This document shows, in pieces, positions 1 to 6,642 of a stretch of 22,905 nucleotides of DNA. How positions within the stretch are numbered: position 1 is the first letter of the stretch; every line of letters starts with the position of its first letter. Below the pieces are notes generated by a model that was given only the letters and a program-made list of their open reading frames with translations, did no database searches and was not told the origin of the DNA. Origin of the DNA: Actinomycetota bacterium (GTDB lineage Bacteria > Actinomycetota > Actinomycetes > Actinomycetales > Microbacteriaceae); the NCBI GenBank assembly GCA_009704705.1, contig WLDR01000007.1, positions 1 to 22,905 of the forward strand, written 5' to 3'. Position numbers and translations under genes: made by a program.

Positions 1-84
1 ATCCATCGCCGATTCACTGGAGTCATTCGCTCGCTTCCACAAATCTGCCTCCGTTGGTGGCGGAGTGAAATCATCTTCATCCAT
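1..84 (-). CDS. Unknown protein, N-terminal 28 codons only (runs off left edge)
   Basis: Only the first 28 codons are visible, starting at the ATG whose complement lies at 82-84. The start is supported by a purine-rich AAGGGGG about 7 nt upstream. The N-terminus begins MDEDDFTPPP and is acidic and Pro-rich, with no signal peptide or membrane segment. It lies 12 nt downstream of the stop of the 68-residue gene on the same strand, so the two are probably co-transcribed. I do not recognise the family, and too little is present to name a function. Confidence 0.6.
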   Translation of the reverse strand, partial: MDEDDFTPPPTEADLWKRANDSSESAMD

Positions 85-96
85 TGCTGTTCCCCC

Positions 97-303
97 TTAG
101 TTTTCTGCCGGCGCGTCAACGTCGACTGCTTCAAAAATGTTCTCGATCAGAATTGCCATGTCGTCGCCGAATTGAAACGCGGGTGGCTCTAGTTCGAATG
201 CGTCGGATTCCTCGCTCGCGTCGGCCTGTGGATGCATTCCGAGCTTGAGACTCTCCGGACTCTTCCGCGAGCGGAATTGGGGCTGGTGCTGGTGCATGTG
301 CAT
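97..303 (-). CDS. Small His-rich hypothetical protein, 68 aa
   Basis: An open frame of 68 codons starts at an ATG preceded by a textbook AGGAGG 5 nt upstream, one of the strongest ribosome-binding sites in the window. The N-terminus is rich in His and Gln (MHMHQHQPQF), followed by a basic patch (RSRKS). The C-terminal half is acidic and hydrophobic (DDMAILIENIFEAVDVD) and could form an amphipathic helix. There is no signal peptide. The next gene on the same strand starts 12 nt downstream, suggesting a two-gene operon. I do not recognise the family. The ribosome-binding site and operon spacing argue that it is real. A His-rich N-terminus can bind metal, but nothing else supports that role. Confidence 0.6.
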   Translation of the reverse strand: MHMHQHQPQFRSRKSPESLKLGMHPQADASEESDAFELEPPAFQFGDDMAILIENIFEAVDVDAPAEN

Positions 304-575
304 GGTTCCTCCTGAAGGGTCGCGAGTGAGATCGAAAACGGGGTGCCCGCTTTCGACTGGAGTGAGATCGTTGATCAGACGAGTTCTCTGGAAGGGAATG
401 GATACCCCTGGGATGCGAATCCCGCGTTTTCGTTGCTCTCGACCGGCCTCGAGTGTTCAGACAGGCTACTCTCCACCACCGACATTGAGGGTCGTTTTTG
501 CCCCGTTTTGGGGTGTGTCAGAGCACGTTTTTCCGGATGTTCGCTCTGGGCGTTACGCGAGCGAAATTGGTTGCG
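304..575. other. Non-coding stretch upstream of the 68-aa gene
   Basis: I see no convincing gene in these 272 bases. A plus-strand frame starting GTG at 343 has no good Shine-Dalgarno and no recognisable motif. The stretch holds a candidate terminator at its right end (540-565), a weak 4-bp stem (501-513), and an 11-bp direct repeat GAGTGAGATCG at 324-334 and 360-370, just upstream of the 68-aa gene. Its promoter presumably lies here; a TAGCCT hexamer on the minus strand near 465-470 is one weak candidate -10. Confidence 0.4.
540..565 (-). terminator. Candidate terminator hairpin after the 111-aa gene
   Basis: A perfect 7-bp stem, TTCGCTC at 540-546 against GAGCGAA at 559-565, continues after a 3-nt bulge into a GCG/CGC stem with a TTA loop. 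It starts 10 bases past the stop codon of the 111-aa gene in the direction of transcription. There is no clear U-tract, so this would be the U-less type often proposed in actinobacteria. It could also be a processing structure. Confidence 0.35.
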
Positions 576-911
576 TTAACGACCCTCAGTGAGCTCCGCC
601 GAGATCTTCTCGAATACCGTGCCAAAGGTCTGTAGCAGCGTTGTGGCCTGCTGCACCTGTCCGCCCACCTTGCCCACACCAGAGATTTCAACGTCGCATC
701 CGCCCTCGGCATCGAGCACCATGATGGTGATGTTCTCGCCCCACGTCCATCCGCTCTCGTGCGAGCCGAACATCACAGTGCGCGTCAAGTCGTCCGACGA
801 AGTGACGCTGTAGTCACGCGTCGCGACCGCCAACACCGCCGCATAGACCTCGTCCGCGGGCATCGGGTAGCGACGACGCTGCTCCTGTTGGGTGTTGAAA
901 CCATCCAGCAC
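576..911 (-). CDS. Hypothetical protein, 111 aa
   Basis: The frame starts at GTG 911, 12 nt after the stop of the lipoprotein gene on the same strand, which suggests co-transcription. An internal ATG at 863 (MPADEVYAAV) is the alternative start; neither has a strong Shine-Dalgarno. No signal peptide or membrane helix is visible. After a polar N-terminus there is a helix-like stretch (DEVYAAVLAVATRDY) and then alternating hydrophobic residues typical of beta strands, ending in an amphipathic helix (TFGTVFEKISAEL). That order recalls small helix-grip or START-like folds, but this is only a fold impression. I do not recognise the family. Its position beside a lipoprotein and a divergent LysR regulator is the only functional hint. 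Confidence 0.6.
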   Translation of the reverse strand: MLDGFNTQQEQRRRYPMPADEVYAAVLAVATRDYSVTSSDDLTRTVMFGSHESGWTWGENITIMVLDAEGGCDVEISGVGKVGGQVQQATTLLQTFGTVFEKISAELTEGR

Positions 912-923
912 GGATTACCCGCT

Positions 924-1358
924 CTACATTCCCGGCAACGACAGGTTCGGCGTCACACCGAAGACCGCGCACCGGGCCGCAAGACCCGTGCCGGCCGTTG
1001 CAATGCTCGCGAGGTCGACGGCCTCGCCAGCGGCGATTGCATCAATCTGCTTCTTCAGATCTGACAGCGCACCGTCAAGACTGCTGTCGGTGCTCGTTTC
1101 GATAGCGGCCTGCACCTGAGCAGGAATGCCCGCGAGGGCCTCCCCAGCCGATTCGAGCGCCCCGGCGTCGGTCAGCGACGCAGGGTCAAGAACGGACGCC
1201 AAAGAACCCCACACCGAGGTGATGGATTCGCACGCCGACTTGTTGGCGGCGAGAGACTCGGGGGCAAGGTCAGGCACGAGTGCGCATCCGGAGAGAAGTG
1301 CGGTGGTGGTTGCAGCGATGGCGCCGAAGGCGATTACACGTCGTTGAATTCCGTTCAT
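924..1358 (-). CDS. Putative lipoprotein, 144 aa
   Basis: The chosen start (ATG 1358) gives a clean lipoprotein signal peptide: basic MNGIQRR, a hydrophobic stretch, then lipobox LLSGC with the lipidated Cys at residue 25. The open frame extends further upstream into the divergent LysR gene, but that extension lacks any signal peptide logic. The mature part is Ala/Ser-rich with two further Cys (near residues 40 and 130) that could form a disulfide, and looks largely helical (repeated ALESAGEALAGIPAQVQAAI-like segments). It should be anchored to the outer face of the membrane. No named family is recognised. There is no Shine-Dalgarno, but a TACACT hexamer lies 7 nt upstream of the ATG, compatible with leaderless expression. 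Confidence 0.7.
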   Translation of the reverse strand: MNGIQRRVIAFGAIAATTTALLSGCALVPDLAPESLAANKSACESITSVWGSLASVLDPASLTDAGALESAGEALAGIPAQVQAAIETSTDSSLDGALSDLKKQIDAIAAGEAVDLASIATAGTGLAARCAVFGVTPNLSLPGM

Positions 1359-1365
1359 GTTGGAA

Positions 1366-1371
1366 AGTGTA
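1366..1371 (-). promoter_or_regulatory. Candidate -10 of a leaderless promoter (lipoprotein gene)
   Basis: TACACT on the minus strand ends 7 nt before the ATG at 1358, placing the expected transcription start at the start codon. No good -35 and no Shine-Dalgarno are visible. The support is the repeated geometry seen at five other genes here. Confidence 0.35.
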
Positions 1372-1417
1372 CGCAGTCGGCACCGACAGTTCCTTGATGT
1401 CAGCTGAGTCGGTAGCC

Positions 1418-1434
1418 TACATATCAGATATGTA
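1418..1434. promoter_or_regulatory. Perfect 17-bp A/T-rich palindrome, candidate LysR operator
   Basis: TACATAT and ATATGTA are perfect 7-bp inverted arms around CAG. The element lies in the spacer between the divergent lipoprotein and LysR genes, 18 bp before the LysR start codon. LysR-type regulators usually bind symmetric sites in such divergent spacers and autoregulate. The match is not a canonical symmetric T-N11-A, so the assignment is positional. The right arm could also serve as the LysR -10 (TATGTA). Confidence 0.5.
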
Positions 1435-1452
1435 TCCAGAGAGGATGCCCGG

Positions 1453-2370
1453 ATGCTCGATATGCGCCAACTTGCCGCCCTGGCAGCCCTCGCCAACACG
1501 GGGTCGATCGCAGCTGCCGCGCGCGAACTTGCGTGGAGCCAACCGACCGTGACGCACCACCTCAAAGGGCTGGCCACAACGCTCGGCGCACCGGTTATCG
1601 CCAGCGATGCCACCGGTACCAGGCTCACGGCCGCCGGTGAAACTCTCTTGCCGACGGCGCAAACGATTCTTGCGCTCGCGCGCCGGGCCGAGCGCGAGGT
1701 ATCCATCGCGCGCGGGAGCGAAGGCGGGCTCGACCCGTTGGCCAACGCGCCGGAGCCATTGCGCGTCGGCGTGATTCCGTCGGTCGGTGCATCCGTCATG
1801 CCCTCTCTCTTGCGCGAACTGCAGACCTCGCGCGCGCAGGTGGTTGTGAGCGAAGCCGAAACGGATCGCCTCATCGCGCGCCTCGCATCGATGGACATCG
1901 ACATCGCGATCTTGCTCGGTGGCGAAATCGTGCAACGGATGCTCCCGCCCGGCTCGCTCTATCGACCGCTCGGTCGCGAACGACTGGTGTTACTGCTGCC
2001 GGCCGGGCACAGGCTTGCCGGCGCAACAAACGTTGCCCTCACCGACCTGCGCGACGACACATGGGTGCTCTCGCCGTCCCCGGGTGACCCGATGGACCAA
2101 CTTCTGCGCGAAGAAGCCGCGAAGGTCAACGTGAACGTGACGGGATCGGTGTTCAGTGACGACTACGCGGTGATTCAGAGCTATGTCGCGGCTGGACTGG
2201 GGCTCGCACTTGTGCCCGAGTCGGTCGTCTCAGATGAACGCCATGACCTCGCGACAGCGACGCTGCGCGGTGAGCGATTCGTGCGCGAAATTGGTGTCGC
2301 TGTCGCGCCGCACGCGCCACGCCCGCTCGTCGAGCCCTTTGTTGAGCGGTTGCTCGCGAACGGGAGCTAG
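1453..2370 (+). CDS. LysR-type transcriptional regulator, 305 aa
   Basis: Length and layout are typical of LysR regulators. The N-terminal winged helix-turn-helix spans roughly residues 1-60 (MRQLAALAALANTGSIAAAA, then WSQPTVTHHLKGL as the recognition segment), followed by a linker helix and an effector-binding domain of periplasmic-binding-protein fold from about residue 95 (PLRVGVIPSV) to the end. The start ATG at 1453 has GAGAGG 8 nt upstream; an in-frame ATG three codons later is possible. It is divergent from the lipoprotein gene and shares a 95-bp spacer carrying a perfect palindrome, so autoregulation and control of the lipoprotein pair are plausible. The effector and targets cannot be told from the sequence. 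It converges with dapF with 32 bp between the stops. Confidence 0.93.
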   Translation: MLDMRQLAALAALANTGSIAAAARELAWSQPTVTHHLKGLATTLGAPVIASDATGTRLTAAGETLLPTAQTILALARRAEREVSIARGSEGGLDPLANAPEPLRVGVIPSVGASVMPSLLRELQTSRAQVVVSEAETDRLIARLASMDIDIAILLGGEIVQRMLPPGSLYRPLGRERLVLLLPAGHRLAGATNVALTDLRDDTWVLSPSPGDPMDQLLREEAAKVNVNVTGSVFSDDYAVIQSYVAAGLGLALVPESVVSDERHDLATATLRGERFVREIGVAVAPHAPRPLVEPFVERLLANGS

Positions 2371-2393
2371 CGAACGGGTGCTAGCGAACGTCG
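2352..2393. repeat. Three tandem 14-bp repeats over the LysR stop codon
   Basis: Units GCTCGCGAACGGGA (2352-2365), GCTAGCGAACGGGT (2366-2379) and GCTAGCGAACGTCG (2380-2393) follow one another. The LysR stop TAG lies in the second unit. The period is not a multiple of three, so a change in copy number would alter the LysR C-terminus. The last unit runs into a 5-bp hairpin (GTCGC/GCGAC, 2390-2402) in the convergent gap before dapF. Confidence 0.7.
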
Positions 2394-2402
2394 CGAAGCG
2401 AC

Positions 2403-3338
2403 CTAATTGAGCTCAATCGTCCCGGTGTAGACCAGGTCTGCCGGGCCACTGAGCGAGACGTGCTCACCGTCTTCGGCGGCAAACATGCGCACAGCGAGGG
2501 TGCCGCCGGGAACATCCACTCGCCAGTTGTGTGGAGCGCCGTCGCCCGCCCAGTAGCGCGTGGCGAGGGCGGCCGCGACAACGCCTGTGCCGCACGATTG
2601 CGTCTCGCCCGAGCCACGTTCGTGCACGCGCATGCGAATGCGACCGACACCGTCTTTGACGAGCGGGTCGAAAGGCACGACGAGCTCGACGTTGGCGCCA
2701 GCAGTCGGTGCTGGATCAAGAATGGGAACAACCGAGAGATCGGCCGCGTCGAGTTCTGCCTCGTCTGCCAGAGCAGCTACCACGTGCGGGTTTCCGACGT
2801 TGATGCTGACGCCCGGACGAGCGACGGACACGCCACGCACGCGAACAAGTGGTTCTTCACTTTCGAGCTTCCATCGGCCCATGTCTGTTTGGAAGCCGTT
2901 GGAACTGCGCGCGATGTCGCGCACACCGGCGCGCGTGCCGATTGCCAAGGCCCCGGCGTCGGGAATTTCGGCAAGCCCTGAGGCGCTCAAGAACTTGGCA
3001 AAGACGCGCGTGCCGTTGCCGCACATTTCGCCAACTGATCCGTCGGAGTTCGAGTAGTCCATGAACCACTCGGCCGTCGGCTCTTCGGCAAGTGCATCCG
3101 CGCCGGCCGGGTCTGGCTCAATCGCGCCGGTGGGCTTGCCCTTCTTGTCGAGCACGGGTCGGTTGAGCTTGGCCGAACGGACTGCTCGGATCACCCCGTC
3201 GGCTCCGACGCCGAAATTCCGGTCGCAGATTGCGCGCACCTGGTCGGGTGTGAGCACGATGTCGCCGTCAGGGTCAACGAACAGCACGAAGTCGTTGCCC
3301 GTGCCGTGACCCTTAGTGAAGTGCAGTGCGAAGCTCAC
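2403..3338 (-). CDS. dapF: Diaminopimelate epimerase
   Basis: This cytoplasmic enzyme converts LL- to meso-diaminopimelate for lysine and peptidoglycan synthesis without a cofactor. Both catalytic cysteines are present: C106 in EMCGNGTR and C249 in TQSCGTG, one in each of the two mirror-image domains, with the N-terminal GHGTGNDF typical of the family. At 311 residues it is longer than the E. coli enzyme because of a charged insertion around residues 55-88 (KLNRPVLDKKGKPTG region). The start is GTG at 3338. No Shine-Dalgarno is seen, but TAGGCT lies 7 nt upstream, so it may have its own leaderless promoter despite following miaA by 37 nt. It converges with the LysR gene. Confidence 0.97.
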   Translation of the reverse strand: MSFALHFTKGHGTGNDFVLFVDPDGDIVLTPDQVRAICDRNFGVGADGVIRAVRSAKLNRPVLDKKGKPTGAIEPDPAGADALAEEPTAEWFMDYSNSDGSVGEMCGNGTRVFAKFLSASGLAEIPDAGALAIGTRAGVRDIARSSNGFQTDMGRWKLESEEPLVRVRGVSVARPGVSINVGNPHVVAALADEAELDAADLSVVPILDPAPTAGANVELVVPFDPLVKDGVGRIRMRVHERGSGETQSCGTGVVAAALATRYWAGDGAPHNWRVDVPGGTLAVRMFAAEDGEHVSLSGPADLVYTGTIELN

Positions 3339-3345
3339 GTTTCAC

Positions 3346-3351
3346 AGCCTA
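3346..3351 (-). promoter_or_regulatory. Candidate -10 of a leaderless promoter (dapF)
   Basis: TAGGCT on the minus strand ends 7 nt before the GTG of dapF, in the 37-nt gap after miaA. The same hexamer precedes lacI in this window. It would let dapF be transcribed separately from the recA-miaA run. Confidence 0.35.
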
Positions 3352-3375
3352 CGACTCCGCCCTGATGCTCGAGGC

Positions 3376-4305
3376 TCACGACCGGTCAGCGATGACGCGC
3401 GAAACGACCTGGCTCGCATTCCCGACATCACCCGCTGGCAACCACTCGAGGTCGTCATAGCGTTTGAACCAACTGACCTGCCGACGCGCATAACGGCGCG
3501 TGAGCGCCTGAGTTTCGGCTATTGCTTCACTCTGGGCAAGCGCGCCATCAATCTGTGCCAACGCCTGTGCGTAGCCAATGGCGCGACGTGCCGTAACTCC
3601 ATCCCGAATGCCACCGGGGATGAGGCTGCGCACCTCGTCGACCAGCCCACTTGCCCACATGGCTTCGACGCGCTCGTCGAGTCGCGATACGAGTCGTTCA
3701 CGGTCTTCGTGCAACCCAAAAATTTGCGTCGGTCGCCAGTAGTCGGGTTCGTCCGGCAATGTGCCGAGTTCAGCCGAGTTGCCCGTCATTTCGATCACTT
3801 CGAGGACGCGGATGATCCGCCGCTCGTTCTTCTGATCGATCCGCGCTGCCGCGCTCGGCGCGACGGCCTTTAGTCGAGCAAACATCTGGCCGGGGCCATT
3901 CATCGCAAGCTCTTCTTCGAGGCGCGCGCGGATCTCATCATCGTGACCGGGAAAGTCAAAGTTGAACAACACGCTCGAGACGTAGAGCCCGGATCCGCCG
4001 ACCAGAATGGCAACGGCCCCGCGCGAGTGAATCTCGTCAATCGCCTTTCGGGCTTCTACTTGGTACCACGCGACGGCCGCTTCGTCGGTTGGGTCGAGCA
4101 CGTCGATGAGGTGGTGAGGAACACCCCGCCGCTCACTCTCGCTCAGCTTTGCCGTGCCAATGTTCATTCCGCGATAGAGCTGCATCGCATCCGCGTTGAC
4201 AATCTCGGCTGATATTCCGCGTCGGCCAAGTTCGTCAACCGTCTCGAGCGAGAGACCGGACTTGCCCGTTCCCGTGGCTCCAACGATGGCAATGATCTCG
4301 GTCAC
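3376..4305 (-). CDS. miaA: tRNA dimethylallyltransferase
   Basis: It transfers a dimethylallyl group to N6 of adenosine 37 in tRNAs reading UNN codons, the step before MiaB acts. Family motifs are all visible: P-loop GATGTGKS (residues 9-16), DAMQLYRGMNIGTAK, PHHLIDVLDP, GGSGLY and the C-terminal TRRYARRQVSWFKR. At 309 residues it is full length. The start is GTG at 4305, 12 nt after the miaB stop, so it is very likely co-transcribed with miaB, its pathway partner. No clear Shine-Dalgarno precedes the GTG, which suggests translational coupling. Confidence 0.97.
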   Translation of the reverse strand: MTEIIAIVGATGTGKSGLSLETVDELGRRGISAEIVNADAMQLYRGMNIGTAKLSESERRGVPHHLIDVLDPTDEAAVAWYQVEARKAIDEIHSRGAVAILVGGSGLYVSSVLFNFDFPGHDDEIRARLEEELAMNGPGQMFARLKAVAPSAAARIDQKNERRIIRVLEVIEMTGNSAELGTLPDEPDYWRPTQIFGLHEDRERLVSRLDERVEAMWASGLVDEVRSLIPGGIRDGVTARRAIGYAQALAQIDGALAQSEAIAETQALTRRYARRQVSWFKRYDDLEWLPAGDVGNASQVVSRVIADRS

Positions 4306-4317
4306 TGTGGGGCCGGT

Positions 4318-5922
4318 CTAGGCGCGTGAGCGAAGGGCGGGCATGCCGAGTCCGACGGAGGGGCCGCCGGGCGTGCCGTGCGTTGAGCCCAGATTGACCG
4401 CCCCGCTCGAAGCTGGAACGCCACACGACTCGGCCTGCGATCGATCCCATGCGTCACCCGCCCGCGTGCGACGCAGCGAGTAACCCTCGTCCGCGAGCAA
4501 ATGGAACGGCGCGGCCTGCGTGATGGTGACCGTCGCAATGTCGCCGGGTCGAGGAATCTCGGCCCCTTCGGGAACTTCGAAGTGCACGAGGCGCATGTCT
4601 GGTGTGCGCCCACCGAAACGGTGACTGGCAGCTTCTTTACGGCCTTCGCCGTTCGCAACGAGAACGTCGACGGTGCGACCGATCTGTGCCTGGTTTTCTT
4701 CGAACGAAATCCGGTTCTGCAGTGCGACCAGTCGCTCGAAGCGCTCTTGCACTACTTCTTTCGGCAGCCGGTCGGGCATTGTCGCCGCCGGTGTGCCCGG
4801 GCGAATCGAATACTGGAATGTGAAGGCGATGGCGAATCGTGCTTCCTCGACCACGCGAAGGGTTTCTTGAAAGTCCTCTTCGGTTTCACCGGGGAATCCG
4901 ACGATGATGTCGGTTGAAATCGATGCGTCGGGGATGGCCGCACGCACGCGATCCAAGATGCCCAGGAACTTGTCGCTCCGGTACGAGCGGCGCATGGCCT
5001 TAAGAATGCGGTCGCTGCCCGACTGCAGTGGCATGTGCAGCTGCGGCATTACGTTGGGCGTCTCCGCCATTGCCGCAATCACGTCATCGGTGAAGGCGGC
5101 CGGGTGCGGGCTTGTGAATCGAACGCGTTCGAGTCCCTCGATCTCGCCGGTGGCACGAAGCAATTTGCCGAACGCGAGCTTGTCGCCGAACTCAACACCG
5201 TAGGTGTTGACGTTTTGGCCGAGAAGCGTGACTTCGATGGCGCCGTCGGCGACGAGTGCTTCAACTTCGGCGAGTACGTCACCGGGGCGTCGATCGCGTT
5301 CTTTTCCGCGCAGGCTCGGCACGATGCAGAACGTGCACGTGTTGTTACAGCCGACAGAGATGGATACCCAGCCGCTGTAGGTCGAATCGCGCTTGGTGGG
5401 CAGCGTCGAAGGGAACGTTTCGAGCGACTCGAGAATCTCGATTTCGGCCTGAGCGTTGTGGCGGCTGCGCTCGAGCAAGCCGGGCAGGGCGCCCATGTTG
5501 TGAGTTCCGAAGACGACATCAACGTAGGGCGCGCGCGTGATAACGGCGGCTTGGTCTTTCTGGGCGAGGCATCCGCCAACGGCAATCTGCATGCCCTCTC
5601 GGTTGCGCTTGATGCTGGCGAGATGGCCTAAGGTTCCGTAGAGCTTGTTCGACGCGTTCTCGCGAACGGCGCACGTGTTGATGATGATCACGTCCGGTTG
5701 TTCATCCGTTGCCGCACGCAGCAGGTCGGGATTGATTTCCACCTCGTGGGCCCGGCTGAACTTCACATAACCAGCCGACTCCATGGCGCCAGCGAGACGC
5801 TCGGAGTCGTGCACGTTCATCTGGCAACCGAAGGTGCGCACTTCGTATGTTCGCGCGCGATCGCCGTCGAACGCCGCGTCGGACGCGGTGATGACGGTGG
5901 GCTCAGACGATACGAGAGACAT
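4318..5922 (-). CDS. miaB: tRNA-2-methylthio-N6-dimethylallyladenosine synthase
   Basis: This radical-SAM methylthiotransferase adds the 2-methylthio group to the i6A37 made by MiaA. The N-terminal UPF0004 domain has its three cluster cysteines at C33 (TFGCQMN), C83 (NTCAVRENA) and C117 (GGCLAQK). The radical-SAM cluster is CNNTCTFC at 191-198. A C-terminal TRAM-like region follows (about 400-475). Two additions lengthen it to 534 residues: an insertion near 54-74 (HEVEINPDLLRAATDE region) and a 57-residue Gly/Ser/Ala-rich tail after the TRAM domain. Long tails occur in actinobacterial homologues. The ATG at 5922 lies 27 nt after recX and has no Shine-Dalgarno; a TAAAAT sits 9 nt upstream. 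Confidence 0.97.
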   Translation of the reverse strand: MSLVSSEPTVITASDAAFDGDRARTYEVRTFGCQMNVHDSERLAGAMESAGYVKFSRAHEVEINPDLLRAATDEQPDVIIINTCAVRENASNKLYGTLGHLASIKRNREGMQIAVGGCLAQKDQAAVITRAPYVDVVFGTHNMGALPGLLERSRHNAQAEIEILESLETFPSTLPTKRDSTYSGWVSISVGCNNTCTFCIVPSLRGKERDRRPGDVLAEVEALVADGAIEVTLLGQNVNTYGVEFGDKLAFGKLLRATGEIEGLERVRFTSPHPAAFTDDVIAAMAETPNVMPQLHMPLQSGSDRILKAMRRSYRSDKFLGILDRVRAAIPDASISTDIIVGFPGETEEDFQETLRVVEEARFAIAFTFQYSIRPGTPAATMPDRLPKEVVQERFERLVALQNRISFEENQAQIGRTVDVLVANGEGRKEAASHRFGGRTPDMRLVHFEVPEGAEIPRPGDIATVTITQAAPFHLLADEGYSLRRTRAGDAWDRSQAESCGVPASSGAVNLGSTHGTPGGPSVGLGMPALRSRA

Positions 5923-5949
5923 GACTGTCTAATTTTACGTGTGAGCGGG

Positions 5950-6618
5950 TCAGCCCGCGTTCCGCGTCGAGTCAAGAGCCTCGCGAACGGCGTCGCGAAC
6001 CGTGGAACCATTGAATCCGCGGCGGCTGAGGAAGCCGACGAGCCGTCGTTCCGCCGTCGCGCGGTCGAGACGCCCGAGCTGGCGGGCTCGCGTGAGCGCG
6101 ACCTCCAGCGCCTTGTCGGCTTCGGATTCATCGCTCATGTTTGCGAGAACCCGGTTGCAAATGTCCGGGTCGATGTGGCGTCGGCGCATTTCCGACGCAA
6201 TTGCGCCACGACCCTTGCCTTTTCGCTCGGACCACGCGCGAGCGAGTGCCTCGGCGAGCCGCTCATCGTCGACATAGCCAAGTCGCTCGTAGCGTTCCAC
6301 CCACCGAAGGGCATCCAGCTCAGGAATGCCCTGCTGAACGAGAAAAACCCGAACCTCCCCCGACGACATGTCGCCCGCGGTGAGTTTGCGAATGACAATC
6401 GAGTCGAGGCGTTCGAGCTCGGCGTCCAGCAGCAGCGAATCCACCGCCGCCTCCCGTTCGATGTCGGAAGCGGCTGCCGGGTCGGCGGAACCCGCCGCCA
6501 TGTCATGAACCACGGCCGGTATTGGCGCTGGTTCTGCAACGTGCACTGATTCGTGAAGTGCACCGTTGTCTGCGTCGGGATCAGGAGTGACCCACGGCAG
6601 ATACGTCACGTTTGACAT
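5950..6618 (-). CDS. recX: RecA regulator RecX
   Basis: RecX binds RecA filaments and limits recombinase activity. The three-helix repeats of the family occupy about residues 70-215, with typical segments VRVFLVQQGIPELDALRWVERYERLGYVDDERLAEALA and the SRRGFNGSTVRDAVREAL end. The first 65 residues are a low-complexity, Pro/Ala/Asp-rich extension; some actinobacterial RecX proteins have such extensions. The ATG at 6618 follows the recA stop by 23 nt, so the two form one unit, with a small hairpin over the junction. No good Shine-Dalgarno is visible, in keeping with low RecX translation relative to RecA. Confidence 0.93.
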   Translation of the reverse strand: MSNVTYLPWVTPDPDADNGALHESVHVAEPAPIPAVVHDMAAGSADPAAASDIEREAAVDSLLLDAELERLDSIVIRKLTAGDMSSGEVRVFLVQQGIPELDALRWVERYERLGYVDDERLAEALARAWSERKGKGRGAIASEMRRRHIDPDICNRVLANMSDESEADKALEVALTRARQLGRLDRATAERRLVGFLSRRGFNGSTVRDAVREALDSTRNAG

Positions 6619-6629
6619 GGCGGCGGTCC

Positions 6630-6642
6630 GTTCGAAACGAAC
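6630..6642 (-). promoter_or_regulatory. Small hairpin at the recA-recX junction
   Basis: GTTCG and CGAAC form a perfect 5-bp stem with a 3-nt loop. The stem reaches the last base of the recA stop codon and covers the start of the 23-nt recA-recX gap. In E. coli a stem-loop at the same junction keeps recX expression far below recA. This one is short, with no U-tract, so a similar role is inference. Confidence 0.35.

Noticed and set aside
501..513. CCCC-GTTTT-GGGG stem as a terminator
   Set aside because: Only four G/C pairs and no T-tract on either strand; the 540-565 stem is a better candidate.
343..579. 78-codon plus-strand frame in the non-coding left stretch
   Set aside because: GTG start without a convincing ribosome-binding site, no motif, and its end overlaps the hairpin and the end of the 111-aa gene.
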